Shown here piece by piece: positions 1-12,031 of a stretch of DNA of 64,000 bases. Position 1 is the stretch's first letter. Each line of letters opens with the position of its first letter. Position numbers and translations under genes: made by a program. The DNA is from Sporodiniella umbellata (taxonomy: Eukaryota; Mucoromycota; Mucoromycetes; Mucorales; Rhizopodaceae). The notes beneath the pieces were generated by a model. It was not told the origin of the DNA. It saw only the letters and a list, made by a program, of their open reading frames with translations, and searched no databases. The stretch is taken from positions 403,584 through 467,583 of the forward strand of contig JAIXMR010000006.1 of assembly GCA_025677835.1 (NCBI GenBank), in the 5' to 3' direction.

Positions 1-165
1 GAATCCGATCTTGTTGTCATTCGTGAGCCTAGTACCTATGAAGCCATGGTGCGTGCTTTTGTTGAAAACAAGAAAAAGAAGGAAGCACAAGAAATCTTTG
101 ATCTAATGGTTCAACGTGAATTCCCTGAAAAGGTCACTGCTTCAGTAGCTGAACTGTTGGCTTAA
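1..165 (+). CDS. PPR-type protein, C-terminal fragment (5' end outside window)
   Basis: The frame is open from the first base to a TAA at 163-165 and gives 54 residues. It contains a helical-hairpin pattern (TYEAMVRAFVENKKKKEAQE followed by IFDLMVQREF) that resembles one pentatricopeptide repeat near the end of a protein. PPR proteins usually act in organelle RNA metabolism, but that role is inferred from family only. A single repeat is weak evidence; another alpha-helical repeat family is possible. The start and all upstream exons lie outside the window. Confidence 0.45.
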   Translation, partial: ESDLVVIREPSTYEAMVRAFVENKKKKEAQEIFDLMVQREFPEKVTASVAELLA

Positions 166-317
166 ATCCTCTTATTTATAACCCTATGCTGTATATAGTC
201 TTTAGCTTCGCTTTTCTTTTGTTTGTAAATATATAATAAACACAGTCAATTGTTCATATTTTTTTTTAAAAAAAAGCCCCTTGTATTCTATTTTTTTTTC
301 TTTGTTTTTATTGTAAT

Positions 318-858
318 TTATACTGGTAAACCATCTGAGCCATCTCTTGCAGAGTTGCCATCCTCAACTTCGGCGTACATAACATTTCTAAAGCAGCTTC
401 GAAGACCGATATCTACTACCAACTCATTGTGATATAATAATTCCTCCGCTCCATTAGAATCTTCTTCATTTGCTCTTCTGTCTCGAGAAGGGAGCATAAG
501 GGTAACGGTATCAGCTCCAAAAGCTGTCGCCAAAGCAGGAGGTACTGGCAAAGTAGTAACCACCGTTCCGTGAAGCAACAACTGAGATGAAAGGCTTGAG
601 GTAACCAACACACGAGCTGTTTGGAGAATTAAAATAACAACATCTAGCAACAAAAGCCTGAATGTGCTTGGCGTTTGCTCTAAGACATACATGCATAAGA
701 CACTCAAAATCAGGTTGTGATTTCTAAAGTAAATAAAAAAAAGCCTTACGGTTGTCAATGAAATCAATTATAATGCCCGGCTGTCCTGGGTCAATGGCAA
801 GGTGTAAAAGCATGCATATTATCCAGCCGCTAGCAACTATAACTAATGCTGTACGCAT
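318..858 (-). CDS. DUF1746-type membrane protein, candidate Dsc E3 ligase complex subunit
   Basis: Two exons, 858-750 and 679-318, joined over a 70-base intron (GTAAGG...CTTAG), give 156 residues. The start is the ATG at 858-856. There is a hydrophobic segment at about residues 4-22 and a second at about 44-63 (LLLLDVVILILQTARVL). The pattern of a short ...IIIDFID... motif, a small loop, then a leucine-rich helix ending near LQ is what I recall of the fungal DUF1746 family. That family includes subunit 4 of the Golgi/ER Dsc ubiquitin ligase that cleaves SREBP. The C-terminal 45 residues are acidic and polar. Family membership is a recollection and Dsc function is inference. Confidence 0.6.
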
Positions 859-1123
859 GGATCTTGTCAAAGCTTTTGGAGACAGTAATTGCTAAATAAC
901 TTTGCATTTAGCTTTATAAACTATGCGTGGTGGGTTCATCTACCAGCTGTAATAGTAGTCGAAATAGTAAAACCAATAAGCTTTTGTCAAGAAGATAGTT
1001 GTAAGCCATGTGACAAAAGATGAGATAGTCTATTGACCTCAATACATCTCTTTTCCCATTGGCGCTCATTGTTATTATAAAGAAAAGAGAGTTTCTGTAA
1101 AGTCACGCAGCCTTTAAATTTAT

Positions 1124-2972
1124 TTAAACAACAAAATTTTCTAAAGACAAACTGCATAATTTAAAGGGTACAGAAAGGTCGTTTTTGAAGGTAATCTTAA
1201 TAAGCCTATAGTCTTTCACAGGACAGTTGATGGATAGCTGAACGCGCCCAGAATAGTTGTTCTCTGTGCTAGCAGCTTTACATTTGAACCAATCGTTTTT
1301 TTTCTCCTCCAGCACGGAAACCAAGAGTTCCTTTTCAGGATGGATTAATTCGTTTGGTGTGTATATCGTCAATGTATCAGCACTCAAAGATCCAACGAGC
1401 ATCAAGCCAAAGTAGTCGCCTTTTTTGGGTGCTGTTTCATTTTTAGTCTCCAGATACATTATTAGATACAAAATATACTATACCTTTGAGGGTATCCCAA
1501 CATGTATTTGGGTCTGAATCAATTGCATTGTGGTAGGATTGCTGTGTCCATTCGTTTTGCGGTGACATCTTTTCGTACATTTTTTCAATTTTTTCCATTG
1601 AGGTCGTATTTCTGTAATCAAAGTGAGTTCGTTCAGGCGAAATATGTGACTCAATATTTGTTATCAGCAAGCATTTGTCGTTTGCACAAGAAGATCTAAC
1701 GTCTCTATGTGTAAGCAAAGGTCTTTCTTCTTGGCGTTCAAAGTAGTCCTGCGGAGCTTCAGATTGGTCGCTTTCTAATGATCTTTGCAAATGACGTATA
1801 GCATCGTACTTGATAGATGTGAGTAAAAGAACATAAGTCTTAACATTAAAAGTGTCTTACTGTATAAGTATCTAGATTAGTGAGATAGCCAGTATCGTAA
1901 TCAGTAGCCTTTACACCATTAGAGCGGTGAGGCGGATTGCTGAGTAACCAAGGATACTGATTCATCCAAATGGGGAAGTAATGCTCTGCTTCACGGATAT
2001 TTTCTTTGTTTAGACTGGATTTACCTAGCTGTGTCAGGAAAGTCTGTACTTTCCAACGATCAACAAACGCTCCGTATCTGAGGTCAGCATAGCCTGTATG
2101 CATTCTAATATCTGATCCATGCTGGTGATATTAGAACGATTATGCAGTTTTGCCTTGTAGTGCATTCCTTTTACCTTTATTGTAAAATCTCCATTTTAAC
2201 TCCTTTTCGTAATGAGAGGGCTTTGAATTGGCATGGATAAGGGAAGGAAAACGCAGAAAGTTGGTATATAGTGAATCCATATAGTTATTAGTGAATGTGT
2301 CATCTTGAAAATAGCAATACGGCTTGGCAGCTGTAGCGCAAGTGGTAAATCTAGCCATGCTTTTCAACTGTTCCTCTTCAACCTCTAATATTTCGACAGG
2401 AGTGCTGACTTGAGCGTTTATCTTGAGTTTCTAAAGAATCTGTCAACGTTGCATTCACAAATGCTTTTTCAGTCTACCTCAAGAGTAAGAGGCCGATTTG
2501 GAATAAAATTGTGTACATATATTTCGCTTATAAAAGGATATTTTAATAACTGTTGGACAACATTCATAATTCCTTCATCATTATCAGTCACTCTCAAAAG
2601 TACTGCTGATACAGGCTTTAATTCGTTTTCTCGTAATGACTCTGCTGTAAAATAGCGCGCTGGATAGGCGCTACTGTCTGTGTCTTGAAAGGAGATTCTT
2701 GGGGCCCAAGATTGAGGATTGATGTTGTAGGCTATTTGTGCTGAATTTTCATTTGTTGATGGTCGAAATATAAAACAAAATGTACAAAAGATAACAAACA
2801 CTAAGATAAATCTTTTTGTGTTTGTAGTCAAGTCGATATATTTTTTGCTCTTGTGATGGTGATGTAGAGGTAAAGTTGCGGTCATTGGCGAAAGCAACAC
2901 TAATGTCCTATTACTTTCCAAACGTGGACTTGTTTTATCGGCTCTGTAAAAGTGATCTCTGCGGTGTAACAT
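1124..2972 (-). CDS. type II membrane glycosyltransferase-like protein with a discoidin-like C-terminal domain
   Basis: Five exons (2972-2478, 2430-2175, 2111-1861, 1808-1484, 1431-1124) with introns of 47-63 bases give 544 residues, and all phases agree. A cytosolic tail and one membrane segment (about 54-69) are followed by a lumenal region. The catalytic-type core holds VSAVLLRVTDNDEGI, then PYCYFQDD with QDD at 207-209 (a DxD-like metal site), and IRMHTGYADLRYGAF. From about residue 410 (HNAIDSDPNTCWDTL, then KKGDYFGLMLVG) the sequence looks like an F5/8 type C (galactose-binding) fold. Role: probably Golgi or wall glycosylation, with unknown donor and acceptor. The fold assignments are by eye. 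Confidence 0.65.
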
Positions 2973-5331
2973 CGCTTCAAAAGTAATAAATGGCTTTTTC
3001 TAGTTTAGCTTAATCACTCCAAAAAACTCTAGCGATTATTAACTGTGGTTTTTAGGATAACACAAATTTGAATTACAAACCGTTTATAAAGCTTCTAGGG
3101 ATGGACGCTTCAGGCTAATATTTAATTCAGGGCTATACATTTATTGAATTTGCGCTGCCTTAAATCATTTATCTGTCAATTTGTGTCACTGTCTCCCTGT
3201 TAAAAAACAACTGCAAACCAAAAAAAGGCACTGAGTTAAGTAGCCTCAAATATACGTCACTGAAGCTATGAAAGCTTATCTTTAAAAAAAAAAACCGTGT
3301 TGATAAACGGTGATTTTGTGATATATTGTCAGAGTTTTTACTTTAGCTTAATACGACGATTTTTTCTCTTAAGACATAATGTAAACTCTTTTATTTGTTT
3401 TTCTTTTGTAATGCCGAAAAAGAAAAGAGCCTATAGCTATACTATCAACCTTGCATCACTTCTAGTAGTTTATAGCGTACGTACAGTTTGACTTTGTTTA
3501 TTTAATAATATCCAAACACAAACAGAAATTAAGAGGGGTCTAAGTATCATGTTTACTTTTGTCAGCGTAGGTGTTATGGGTATAATTATATTAAACCTTT
3601 TGGTTCCAGCTGGCCTGCTACATTTTGAGATATGTAGCTGCTCTGTTATTCCTTTCATTCAAAGCTAAATCGAAAAGGCAATCAGCGCTTTTCTCAGTAG
3701 TTTTCTTAAATGTGATAATGCTGTTAAGATGTATGGTAAAATTATAATACATTAGCTCAAGATTATCTTCTAAAGCTTTGATTCACGACACGCGTGAAAT
3801 AATTCGCGAAGCAGAAAAAAGAATAGTTGGATATACTTAAGTGCATAAACTTTTACATACAAGCCGCTGCTTACTTCAGGTGGGTTCAGGTGAAAGAAGG
3901 GGTTTTTTTTTTTCAGTTTTGTATTGTTCTGAACAGTTGTTGCCCTAAGCCGAAAAACTGTATATCTTTCAGATCGGTATACAGTGCTTTGAATCGAGCA
4001 TGTTATATTTATCTAAATTGCCAAGTTATTCATACATCGCTACAGGTTAAACTAACCTATTTCTTTTTTAAAGCAAAACTCAGATAAAAACTAACTCGGG
4101 AGTTTTTTTTTTTAAAAAAAAAAAGATTCTTCAGAACACTATAATACGATTACAAAAGCAAAATCAGCCTTTCACTAATCTTGGCTTTGATTAATTTTCA
4201 GCTGTGTTTGGTGTTTTGCAATTTTTTATTGACTAAAACTTTCATCTTTGTGTTTGATTAAATCTGATGAAGCAGGTTTTCCTCTAACTTTCAAATAATC
4301 AAGTAAAGTATGTATTTATAAAGACGCGATCTTTGTATTTCTAAAGTACACAAAAAATGCGCTTGATTTGTTTTTTAATACTGTGTCTACATAACTTATA
4401 TCTGCTTTTTCTAAAGCAAACGGCCATTATCATCTATCAGTAGCACACTATTTCCGCGCTGCTTTTAATATTAATATACTGCTTGTATGACAGGCCATTT
4501 TGTTGACCTCTTCAATAGTGTTTGTTACGTTATAGCAGCTATAGAGCTAACAATAATCCGTCGTAAATTGTTTTTGAAAGAGATCAACCTATTTTCGTTT
4601 GATCGATGCATCAATACATGTTGACCTTTGTCTGTTTGTTTTCGATGGTGGCACAAGCATCGCAAAATTGGGATTGAGCACTTTTTTGTGTAATTTTGCA
4701 GTTCAAAACTTAGCTCATTACATGCGTCAGATCGGTGCACAGTTTTGCTTGCTTTGTTAGCTCACTATTTTCTTTCTCTTTTTTAAATTTCTAATTTTTT
4801 GTTTCTTTTATATAAACTTTCATTCTACGCACCATAGATATCTAACTCTTACTCTGTATACAGCTGCAAATGATGTTGTTTCAAACTTCATGTTTTTTCT
4901 TCTTTACTCTACTTATCTCTTCTAAGCCCCTTATGTAAATATTCACCTTTCCAACTCTCTGGAGTTTATACAGAGCAGCAAATATCAGTTTTCAATCGTA
5001 TGGAGTTACTTTAATACAGAAAGCAATTTACAATATTAGAGTAAGACTTGAATTGGTCGTAGAAACCGAGAATATACAACAGTAGTCGATGGTCAACACT
5101 CAACTTTTCTTTATTGGAAAGTCTGAACACGTATTGGGGAAGATCGATGGCTAACAACAATAAGTAGTAAGGGCTCGATTGTTGAAAATCTCAGAAATGA
5201 TTTGGCTTTGAGCGGTCCGACTATTTGTCCGTCCACTCCCCTTACCTGTAACTTTTCTTATTTTTCTCTTCAATCCAAAAAAAACCAAACAAAAAGCCAG
5301 ACCAAAAAAAGGACATGAACATCAGCTGATC
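2973..5331. other. intergenic, no gene recognised
   Basis: This AT-rich divergent spacer lies between the glycosyltransferase and the Zn2Cys6 factor. It has only short open frames without recognisable protein and a perfect T11A11 palindrome at 4103-4124. It probably holds both promoters. Confidence 0.6.
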
Positions 5332-7502
5332 ATGACTATTAACAAAGATCGAAAACAAAAAAGAAACAAACCCTGTAAGTAGCATGTTTCGTCTTTAAAA
5401 AGAGATTATAGACTACTCACGTTTGCAATTAAGGTGAACATTGTCGAAGCGACCGTAGAAAATGTGTAGTCAATAAAGAAAACCAGTGTGATCGTTGCAT
5501 AAAAAAAGGGCTGACTTGTGTATTCAAGTTCAATACCAAACCTACTATACTTAGAAGATCTGTGCCAATATCAAGAAAAAACAAGCTGATGGAGCATATG
5601 AAAGGAATGGAGAATCAGTTGGCAATTATGGAGGAGCAACTTAGACTCTACAACGTTCAACTCAAAATTCAGCCGACATTTGAAAGCACTTCTGATGTTG
5701 GTTTTCAAACTACTGCCATCGTTACCGACCATACTCATAACACTTATTCTGACACTAATGCCAACAAAACCAACAATTGGCAGTTGACAGTTTCTGGTGG
5801 ATCCAACGGTGTCAGTTTACAGACGTCTATCAAAAGTCTGTCTGATGTTAGCGTATTCATTTCAGACACTTTTAGGTATTTCAATACATACCCACTCCCT
5901 AGAACCCCCAATTATCATGTCGATCGCTCCTTGCAAGTATTGACAGTGACCAATCGAATGTTGAGCGTTGAATCTGTGCTCTACAGCTTTTTCCAAAACA
6001 AGAAAAAAATGGCAGTAAGCTCATTAGTTGTTACCGCTACGTCCTCTGACAACTATATCCTGATGAACGCTAAAAAGAAAATAATTGACTCCTACTACCT
6101 TTGTATGGGTCTTGTGAACCCCCTTTTTCCTAAACCTTATTACTATCCTATCTTTCAAGCCGGGTGTCATAAGATGTTAACCAGCGCTATGGCAGCCTTT
6201 GTAACCTATACCCAGTGTTGTCATGTACCTGTTATACCTGCCCCTTTAACTAGAGAGCTGCTTGGAGAAAAGTTGCGTCAGGAGGCCAAAGATATTTTAG
6301 AAGAGACGCTGTTTGAACAAGAGCCAAACATCTATACCGCTGCGACTTTTTTTTACTTGTCCAAATGTGCTTTAATTACTCTGAGCAATTCTGAAGCAAG
6401 ACTGTATATTAATATGGCTTGGAGGATGATAACTGAGCTCAAACCTTTGTACTTTCATACACTTTCAGAAATAACACCAGAAGCTCCGTTTACAAGTCAA
6501 AGGGTAGAGGCAGAGACATGGAGACGGCTTTTTTATGTGATACGATACCTTGAGTTATCTCTATATGTTCTTTACGATGGTCTCTACGATTATGGCTCTA
6601 TTCTGTTTGACAGTGGCGTAGGTTACCCTACTGTTTTGTCTATTGAAGGAAATGTTCAGGAGCTATGCAACGCCGTTGAAGCATTTCGCGAAGTTGTACG
6701 AGTAAACGACTGTCAATTGACTCGTAAAGATGATGAAATCAGGTACAAGTTGTTTTCTGGCAAACTGGAGAGCATCTCCATAGGCGAGTTACAGAGGCTT
6801 GAGAAGCAACTTTGCGATTTCTGGAACAGCTTACCACCTAGCTTTAAACTGTCTGATACCCCTTTTGGATACCTTCAGATGGATCGTATACAGCAATGTA
6901 CTAACCCTTTTGCCATCTACCTATACCAAGTATATTACTCATACTGGCTTGCGCTTGAAACGCGGTTAATGGAAGAGCCGGCTGCTACAAACTTAAAAGG
7001 AACTAACATGGACAGATACGACGGAGATCGTGCTCTATTGCTTGTGTCAATATGCAGTGATGCCATGTCAAAGATATTTCATATCCTATTTCGAAAATTA
7101 CCATGCAGTGTAGAAATGCATTGGATGTTGATAGCCGCTGACGCCTTGGGAAGGCTCAAGAAGTCCGCTAATCCTGAAGTTCGTGCCAAAGCTAATGTCA
7201 ATCTACAACAGACACTTGCTGTGCTCAAGCGTCGTGTTCAAAGGACTAGCGAAGATGGCACCAAATTAAATGATAGTTACAATATGCTGAAAAACATGCT
7301 TCCATCTGTAGGCTCTCCCAGTGACAGCATGAGTACCAGTACGAGTTCTAGTAGTTTAGCCGGTTCTGAACAAGACTCTTTTAGCGAAGGCGAATCAAAT
7401 ACTGTTGGCTCTACAGTTTCAACGGCACCATCTGCTTATATTCAAAATCTCCAAAAAGCAATTTGTACTCATTTAGACACAAACGAATGTTCTTACATAT
7501 AG
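5332..7502 (+). CDS. Zn2Cys6 (Gal4-type) transcription factor
   Basis: Two exons, 5332-5374 and 5434-7502, give 703 residues; the 59-base intron splits the first zinc cysteine codon. The spliced N-terminus has the full cluster C15-X2-C18-X6-C25-X7-C33-X2-C36-X6-C43, which binds two zinc ions and contacts DNA. A linker and a heptad-like helix (about 67-92, MENQLAIMEEQL) follow and suggest dimerisation. The long middle region is helical, as in fungal-specific transcription factor domains, and the tail (about 635-675) is serine-rich. The upstream ATG at 5315 is followed at once by a stop, so 5332 is the likely start. Target genes are unknown. Confidence 0.88.
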
Positions 7503-7550
7503 TAGTAATTCTCAATAAAAGCAATATTATTTATTACTTGAAAAAACAAT

Positions 7551-8434
7551 TTAAGCATCCTTGACCTTCTTGGTACCACGGAGAAGACCAGTACGGCGGG
7601 CAGCAATCAAACCGACCTTTTGACCAGCAGGAGAGTCACGGGCCATAGTAGAAGCCTTACCAATGTGTTGATGGTTACCACCACCGTGAGGGTGATCAAC
7701 GGGGTTCATAGCAACACCACGAGTCTTGGGCCAGCTGTTACGCTTGACTCTGTACTTGTGGAAGGCACGACCAGCCTTCAAGAGGGGCTTGTCAATACGT
7801 CCACCACCAGCAACAATACCAACAACGGCACGAGAGGTAGAGGGGATAACCTTCTTGGAACCAGAGGGGAGACGGATACGGGTCTTACCATCATCACCGT
7901 GACCGATGATAGTGGCGTAGTTACCGGAAGTACGGGCAATAGCTCCACGGTCACCAACCTTTTCTTCGACGTTACAAATGACAGTACCTTCGGGCATAGA
8001 GGCCAAAGGCATAACATTACCAATGTTCAAAGAGGCCTTCTTACCGGCATAAATGAATTGGCCAGTGTACATACCTTCGGTGGCGATGAAGGTTTCAGTA
8101 CGGAGCTTGTACCTAAATGTGGGAAATCAATAATTTCATTCGATAATGTGCTGTATAATTTTTACTTGTAGGGATCACGGAAGACAACCTAATGTCGCAA
8201 ATGAGTGGTCAATACATGTACAAAGTCGATCGTTAAATCTTTTCAATTGTGTACCTTGGCAAGAGGAGCACCTCTTCCGGGATCGTGGATAATTTCCTTG
8301 ACGATACCGCGAACATAACCGTGACGTTCAGCAAAGTCAAAAACTCTCAATTTGGCAGCACCCTTACGGCCGACAGTGTGAGATTTGAAGATGGATCCAG
8401 CACCCTTTCTTTGAGCACGAATAACACGACCCAT
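7551..8434 (-). CDS. RPL2: 60S ribosomal protein uL2 (L2/L8)
   Basis: Three exons, 8434-8255, 8188-8166 and 8112-7551, give 254 residues, the usual length of cytosolic uL2. Exon 2 is only 23 bases. The protein starts [14 protein letters not shown] and carries the conserved [17 protein letters not shown] region that lies near the peptidyl transferase centre. It is a structural protein of the large subunit. Codon use is biased as in highly expressed genes, which also makes long open frames on the opposite strand. An AACCCT motif in gene orientation lies at 8598-8603, upstream of the start. The TOM20 fusion gene ends only about 200 bases upstream on the same strand. Confidence 0.97.
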
Positions 8435-8597
8435 TTTTTAACTGTTAAAATATAGTGTGAGTTCAATGATGCATCCATCCAATGAGTCGTACATACACTT
8501 GGTTGGAAATGAAAAGAGGTTGATCTATGATTGCCCTTTTTGCATGTTCTTTTGTTAGTTTCATTCAGGCTTTTTTTGCGAAAATAGGTTCAATTCC

Positions 8598-8603
8598 AGG
8601 GTT
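8598..8603 (-). promoter_or_regulatory. AACCCT motif upstream of uL2
   Basis: AACCCT in gene orientation, about 165 bases upstream of the uL2 ATG. The same hexamer in the same orientation occurs upstream of eL18 (16340-16345) and eL33 (25832-25837). It resembles telo-box or HomolE-type ribosomal protein promoter elements. The function is inferred. Confidence 0.35.
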
Positions 8604-8638
8604 TGCGGCTCAAGATTTCCGGCCCGGGTCAATTTTAT

Positions 8639-10198
8639 TTAAATATAAAAAGCTCTAATCTTGTCCTCCTTTTTGATTGGCTTAGACGCAGTGACTGTGA
8701 TTGTATAACCGTTGAAGGTAATTTTTACATTGGCGTCTTGGGGAGATGACTTGAGAAGGTAAGGTGTTATTTTGTAAACAGATGAGCCCAAAGTAGTCTC
8801 AGATTCGCTTCCAAACTTAATAGTAGGCTCAGATGACTTTTATAACATATAAATAGTTAGGTCTATCATATGTATCTAGATCGGCTTACCTTAATCGCTT
8901 CTCCAGCACTACATTCTACATCATATGTGTTTCCATGGAATTTACTCAAGAGAGCGTGATAAATTTCTTCTGACAAAAACTCTTCAATACCTGGCACTTT
9001 GGATGATAAAAGTTCCTTGATCATTTGAATTTCCTTGGTATGGCTTTCGGTGACTTCTACATTTACAGGACTTTGTCTTTCAATATGATCCCAAGAGTTA
9101 TATTTCGATTTATTGGTCTTATCTAGCTCTTCAGCAACCATTATACAAAACAATTTTGCAGCCATGGTGGGGCATTTTAAGTTTTTTTCTCTGGAGTAGT
9201 CCATAAATTCTGTTGCTTTTGAATTCTTTGCTTCCAGCTTGTTGTTTGTACACAAAAACTGATGATATTGATTGGTTGCACTGGATTCACAGTCTTCACT
9301 ACAGAAATTTACTTGGTCACAGTTCTTGCATTCTATTTTCTGTTCCAGCTCTTTCATGCAACGGTTGCAGTAGCTCCCCTATGAAAACGGCTCAAGTTGA
9401 GTTTTGTATCTTTTTACTCTGTAGATTATGTACTTCTAATTCAGGATGAAGGGTGGAAACCAAGGGTGTCTCAGTGTACAAAACTTCACCCTCCTCAAAA
9501 TCTTGCTCAGCAGACAAGCAATAAACTGGCTTTTCGTTTTGGATGGTTTTTTCAAGTTTCAACTGTACATCATTTGAAGGGAACTCTTTATAAAAATTCG
9601 TTTGGCGTTGTTGTTGCTTGAAAAAAAAAAAAAAGGATATCAAATTTAGTATAGGGTATTATATTGTTTTTTCTTTTTTTTTTTTTCTTTTTTACCTCCA
9701 CTGCCATTATGTTAACTACAAGTCTGAACGCGTGTTCAGGCAAGGTTTGCTGAAATATGTTGAGGAGCTCTAAAGGCGAAGGATAGATCTTTAATGCCTT
9801 GTAAAAGTGAACAATACTTTCATGGATCAAATTCTGTTGAACCAATGCTTCGCCAGCGGATACTTGTTCCATAAAATACTTTTCTTTTTCTTCAGGAGAT
9901 TCAGGAAAGCTTTCCTCGGCGACACTCTTCAACACCAGTTCAACTGTTTTTTCTGCTGAGTCAATAGCTTCCTTTTCAGCTTCTTTTTGGTTTTTAGCTT
10001 GCTTCTTTCGCTCACGTTCTACATTTAACAGTCAACTTAAGCTTGAAAAAAAAGTTAGACGCTTGGTTATTTACTCAGATGTTTCTTAAAGTTAGGGTCG
10101 CTTCTACGTTGTTTATCGAAATAAATAATATAGCCAATACCAAAAGTAGCAATAATTGCTGTAGATATAAGCGCAACTGTTGTAGGTTTGAGAGCCAT
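8639..10198 (-). CDS. TOM20: mitochondrial import receptor TOM20 fused to a MYND/SET-like (SMYD-type) region
   Basis: Five exons, 10198-10075, 10018-9696, 9616-9434, 9378-8890 and 8836-8639, give 438 residues in one frame. Residues 1-149 are TOM20: an N-terminal membrane anchor (about 8-27), the DPNFKKHLKRERKK linker and the TPR-like receptor core (HFYKALKIYPSPLELLNIF). Residues 150-438 look like a SMYD protein: an N-SET piece (ETPLVSTLHPELE), a full MYND zinc finger starting at YCNRC, and a C-SET piece ending KKEDKIRAFYI. The NHSC-type catalytic motif of SET is replaced by KSSP, so methyltransferase activity is unlikely. No ATG precedes the MYND finger in its frame, which argues against two separate genes. 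If exon 2 were read through, TOM20 would stop soon after in poly-lysine. Confidence 0.8.
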
Positions 10199-11185
10199 GT
10201 TTGATGAAAACGTACAATAAAGAAAAAAAAAATAGAACAGCACTAAATCTTACAATTGAAACCCATTTCGAAAAGGGACTTGTTTTCACCTGTCAATTTT
10301 TTATTGTGGAACCTTGAGACACCATAGACTCTTATATCCTAAATGAAATACAACGCTTGATTTTTATTTTGTTCACTAAGCAGGAGTTCGTAGAATTTTA
10401 TGTCTTTTGCTAAGTTTTTGATTTCAGTTAGGATTTTGCTTTTTAACTGGGTTTTTCAGCAGCTTCTATCCAAAATTTACTTTAAAATGGCACTCTTTGC
10501 TATTGGCTGCAATCGACCTTTAGGTATCTATATTGTATGAGAACAATAATAGCTTAGGATAGCGAAATTTTGTTTTTCTTAATTTTTCTTGGATAGTTAC
10601 TGTCAATCCGAGATTTTTTCTTTTTTTTTATATATACAGAAATAGAAAAAAGGGAATCGATGTATGTTTCCCAATCGTTTCACGAAATATCAGTATCTGC
10701 CTTTCAGATCCTCTGTACAGTATTAAGCTCGTACTAAAATATACAAATAAAACCGCACTATACACTTTTTTTTAAAAAACAGCTTTGATTGTGTGTGCTT
10801 GTACGTGTGTATTTACATAATCATGCACATTGTTTAATAAGATGTTAAGAAATCAAAGGCAGGTATATATATAAAAATAGATACAAAATATACAAGTTAT
10901 TGGTCCTTGAGTATTTTTTTTTAAAAATTTGTATTCTTAAATTTTTAACGAGATAGAAAACATTCAAGTTATGTTTCTAGGACTCTAAAGTGGTAGTAAT
11001 ACTGCATTTGCTCTGAACAACAAGCACGTTGATCTAGAAACAAATTCCACCACTAGGAGTTTAAAAACAGTGTTAATCCGACTTTTGCTTCAAGTTGACA
11101 GCACGAACGCCACTGTGACTACTACTACTCTATTCTGATCATCTAAAACAAGTCTCTTCTTTTTTTGACTGTTGTCATTTTAGAA
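10199..11185. other. intergenic, divergent promoter region
   Basis: AT-rich spacer of about 1 kb between the divergent TOM20 and C2H2 genes. No coding or RNA gene was recognised. A TTTTAG acceptor-like site lies directly before the C2H2 start codon (11180-11183), so a 5' untranslated exon may exist here. Confidence 0.5.
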
Positions 11186-11787
11186 ATGTTCAAACGCGTA
11201 AGAAAAGAACTTGCAAAACAACAAATTGAAGAGCAGGAATTTGATGTCAATGACAACGAAGAAAAGCTGGCTGGTGTTTTCTCTGACACAGACGAAGAGA
11301 CAGACGACTCCGATGATGAACAGACAAGACGCTTAAAAAAGAAAGCCAAGCATGCGTTGATTCAAGCGATTAACTCGCAGCCTGCTGCTGATAGCGATGA
11401 GGAAGAAGAGGAGGAGGAGGATAGTGAAGAGGAAGGCGCTAGCGATGACGAGGAAGAAGAGGAAGAGAAAGAAAAAGAAAGCATTCAATCCTACGTTTGC
11501 AATGTGTGCCCGGATAAAGAATTAAAAAATGAACAACAGGTCGAAGTCCATTTGAAAAGCAAAATACATCGCAGGAGAGAAAGATTTTTGAAAAAACAAA
11601 ACCCAAAAGAGGTATTCAGGTCTCAACTAGAAAAAGAAACTCAATGTCATTTTAGATTTCTGCGGAGAAAAAGAAAAAAATTGAAGACAGAAAACAGGTA
11701 CGAGTTTCTGCCAAATTGGAAAAGATAAAGGCAAAGAGAAAGGAGAACAAAAGAAAGAAGGCTCTTAAGCAAGGAAAAAAGTTTTAA
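11186..11787 (+). CDS. nucleolar-type C2H2 zinc-finger protein with an acidic tract
   Basis: Two exons, 11186-11611 and 11656-11787, joined over a 44-base intron, give 185 residues. Without splicing the frame ends in an unrelated tail, while the spliced frame gives a lysine/arginine-rich C-terminus ending KQGKKF. There is an acidic stretch at about 70-98 and one C2H2 finger with C105, C108, H122 and H128. The finger continues into a basic helix (RRRERFLKKQ), as in double-stranded RNA-binding or ribosome-biogenesis zinc fingers. I do not recognise a specific orthologue. A nuclear or nucleolar place is inferred from composition. Confidence 0.7.
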
Positions 11788-12031
11788 TAAATGCAATTTT
11801 GTAAATACAGTTTGATAGACTCAAATCCCAAAAAGCCCCAAATACAGTTATTTCGCCTTGACTCAAAAGGTCTAGTTTTGAATGGCAAGCTACTTTTTTT
11901 TACATCAAACTTCGTATACGTTTATGTAGATATATCCCATTCTACTTCAGCCCCTTTACAAACAGTTCAATTTCCACTATACTTTTACGGTGTATTCTTT
12001 CAACATTCGTATCGCGGAAATGAGTGAGCCG

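Noticed and set aside
7620..8171. 183-codon open frame on the plus strand
   Set aside because: It is the opposite-strand shadow of the uL2 gene, a result of biased codon use.
8587..8597. GGTTCAATTCC, similar to a tRNA B box
   Set aside because: No matching A box, acceptor stem or anticodon arm around it; it lies in the uL2 promoter.
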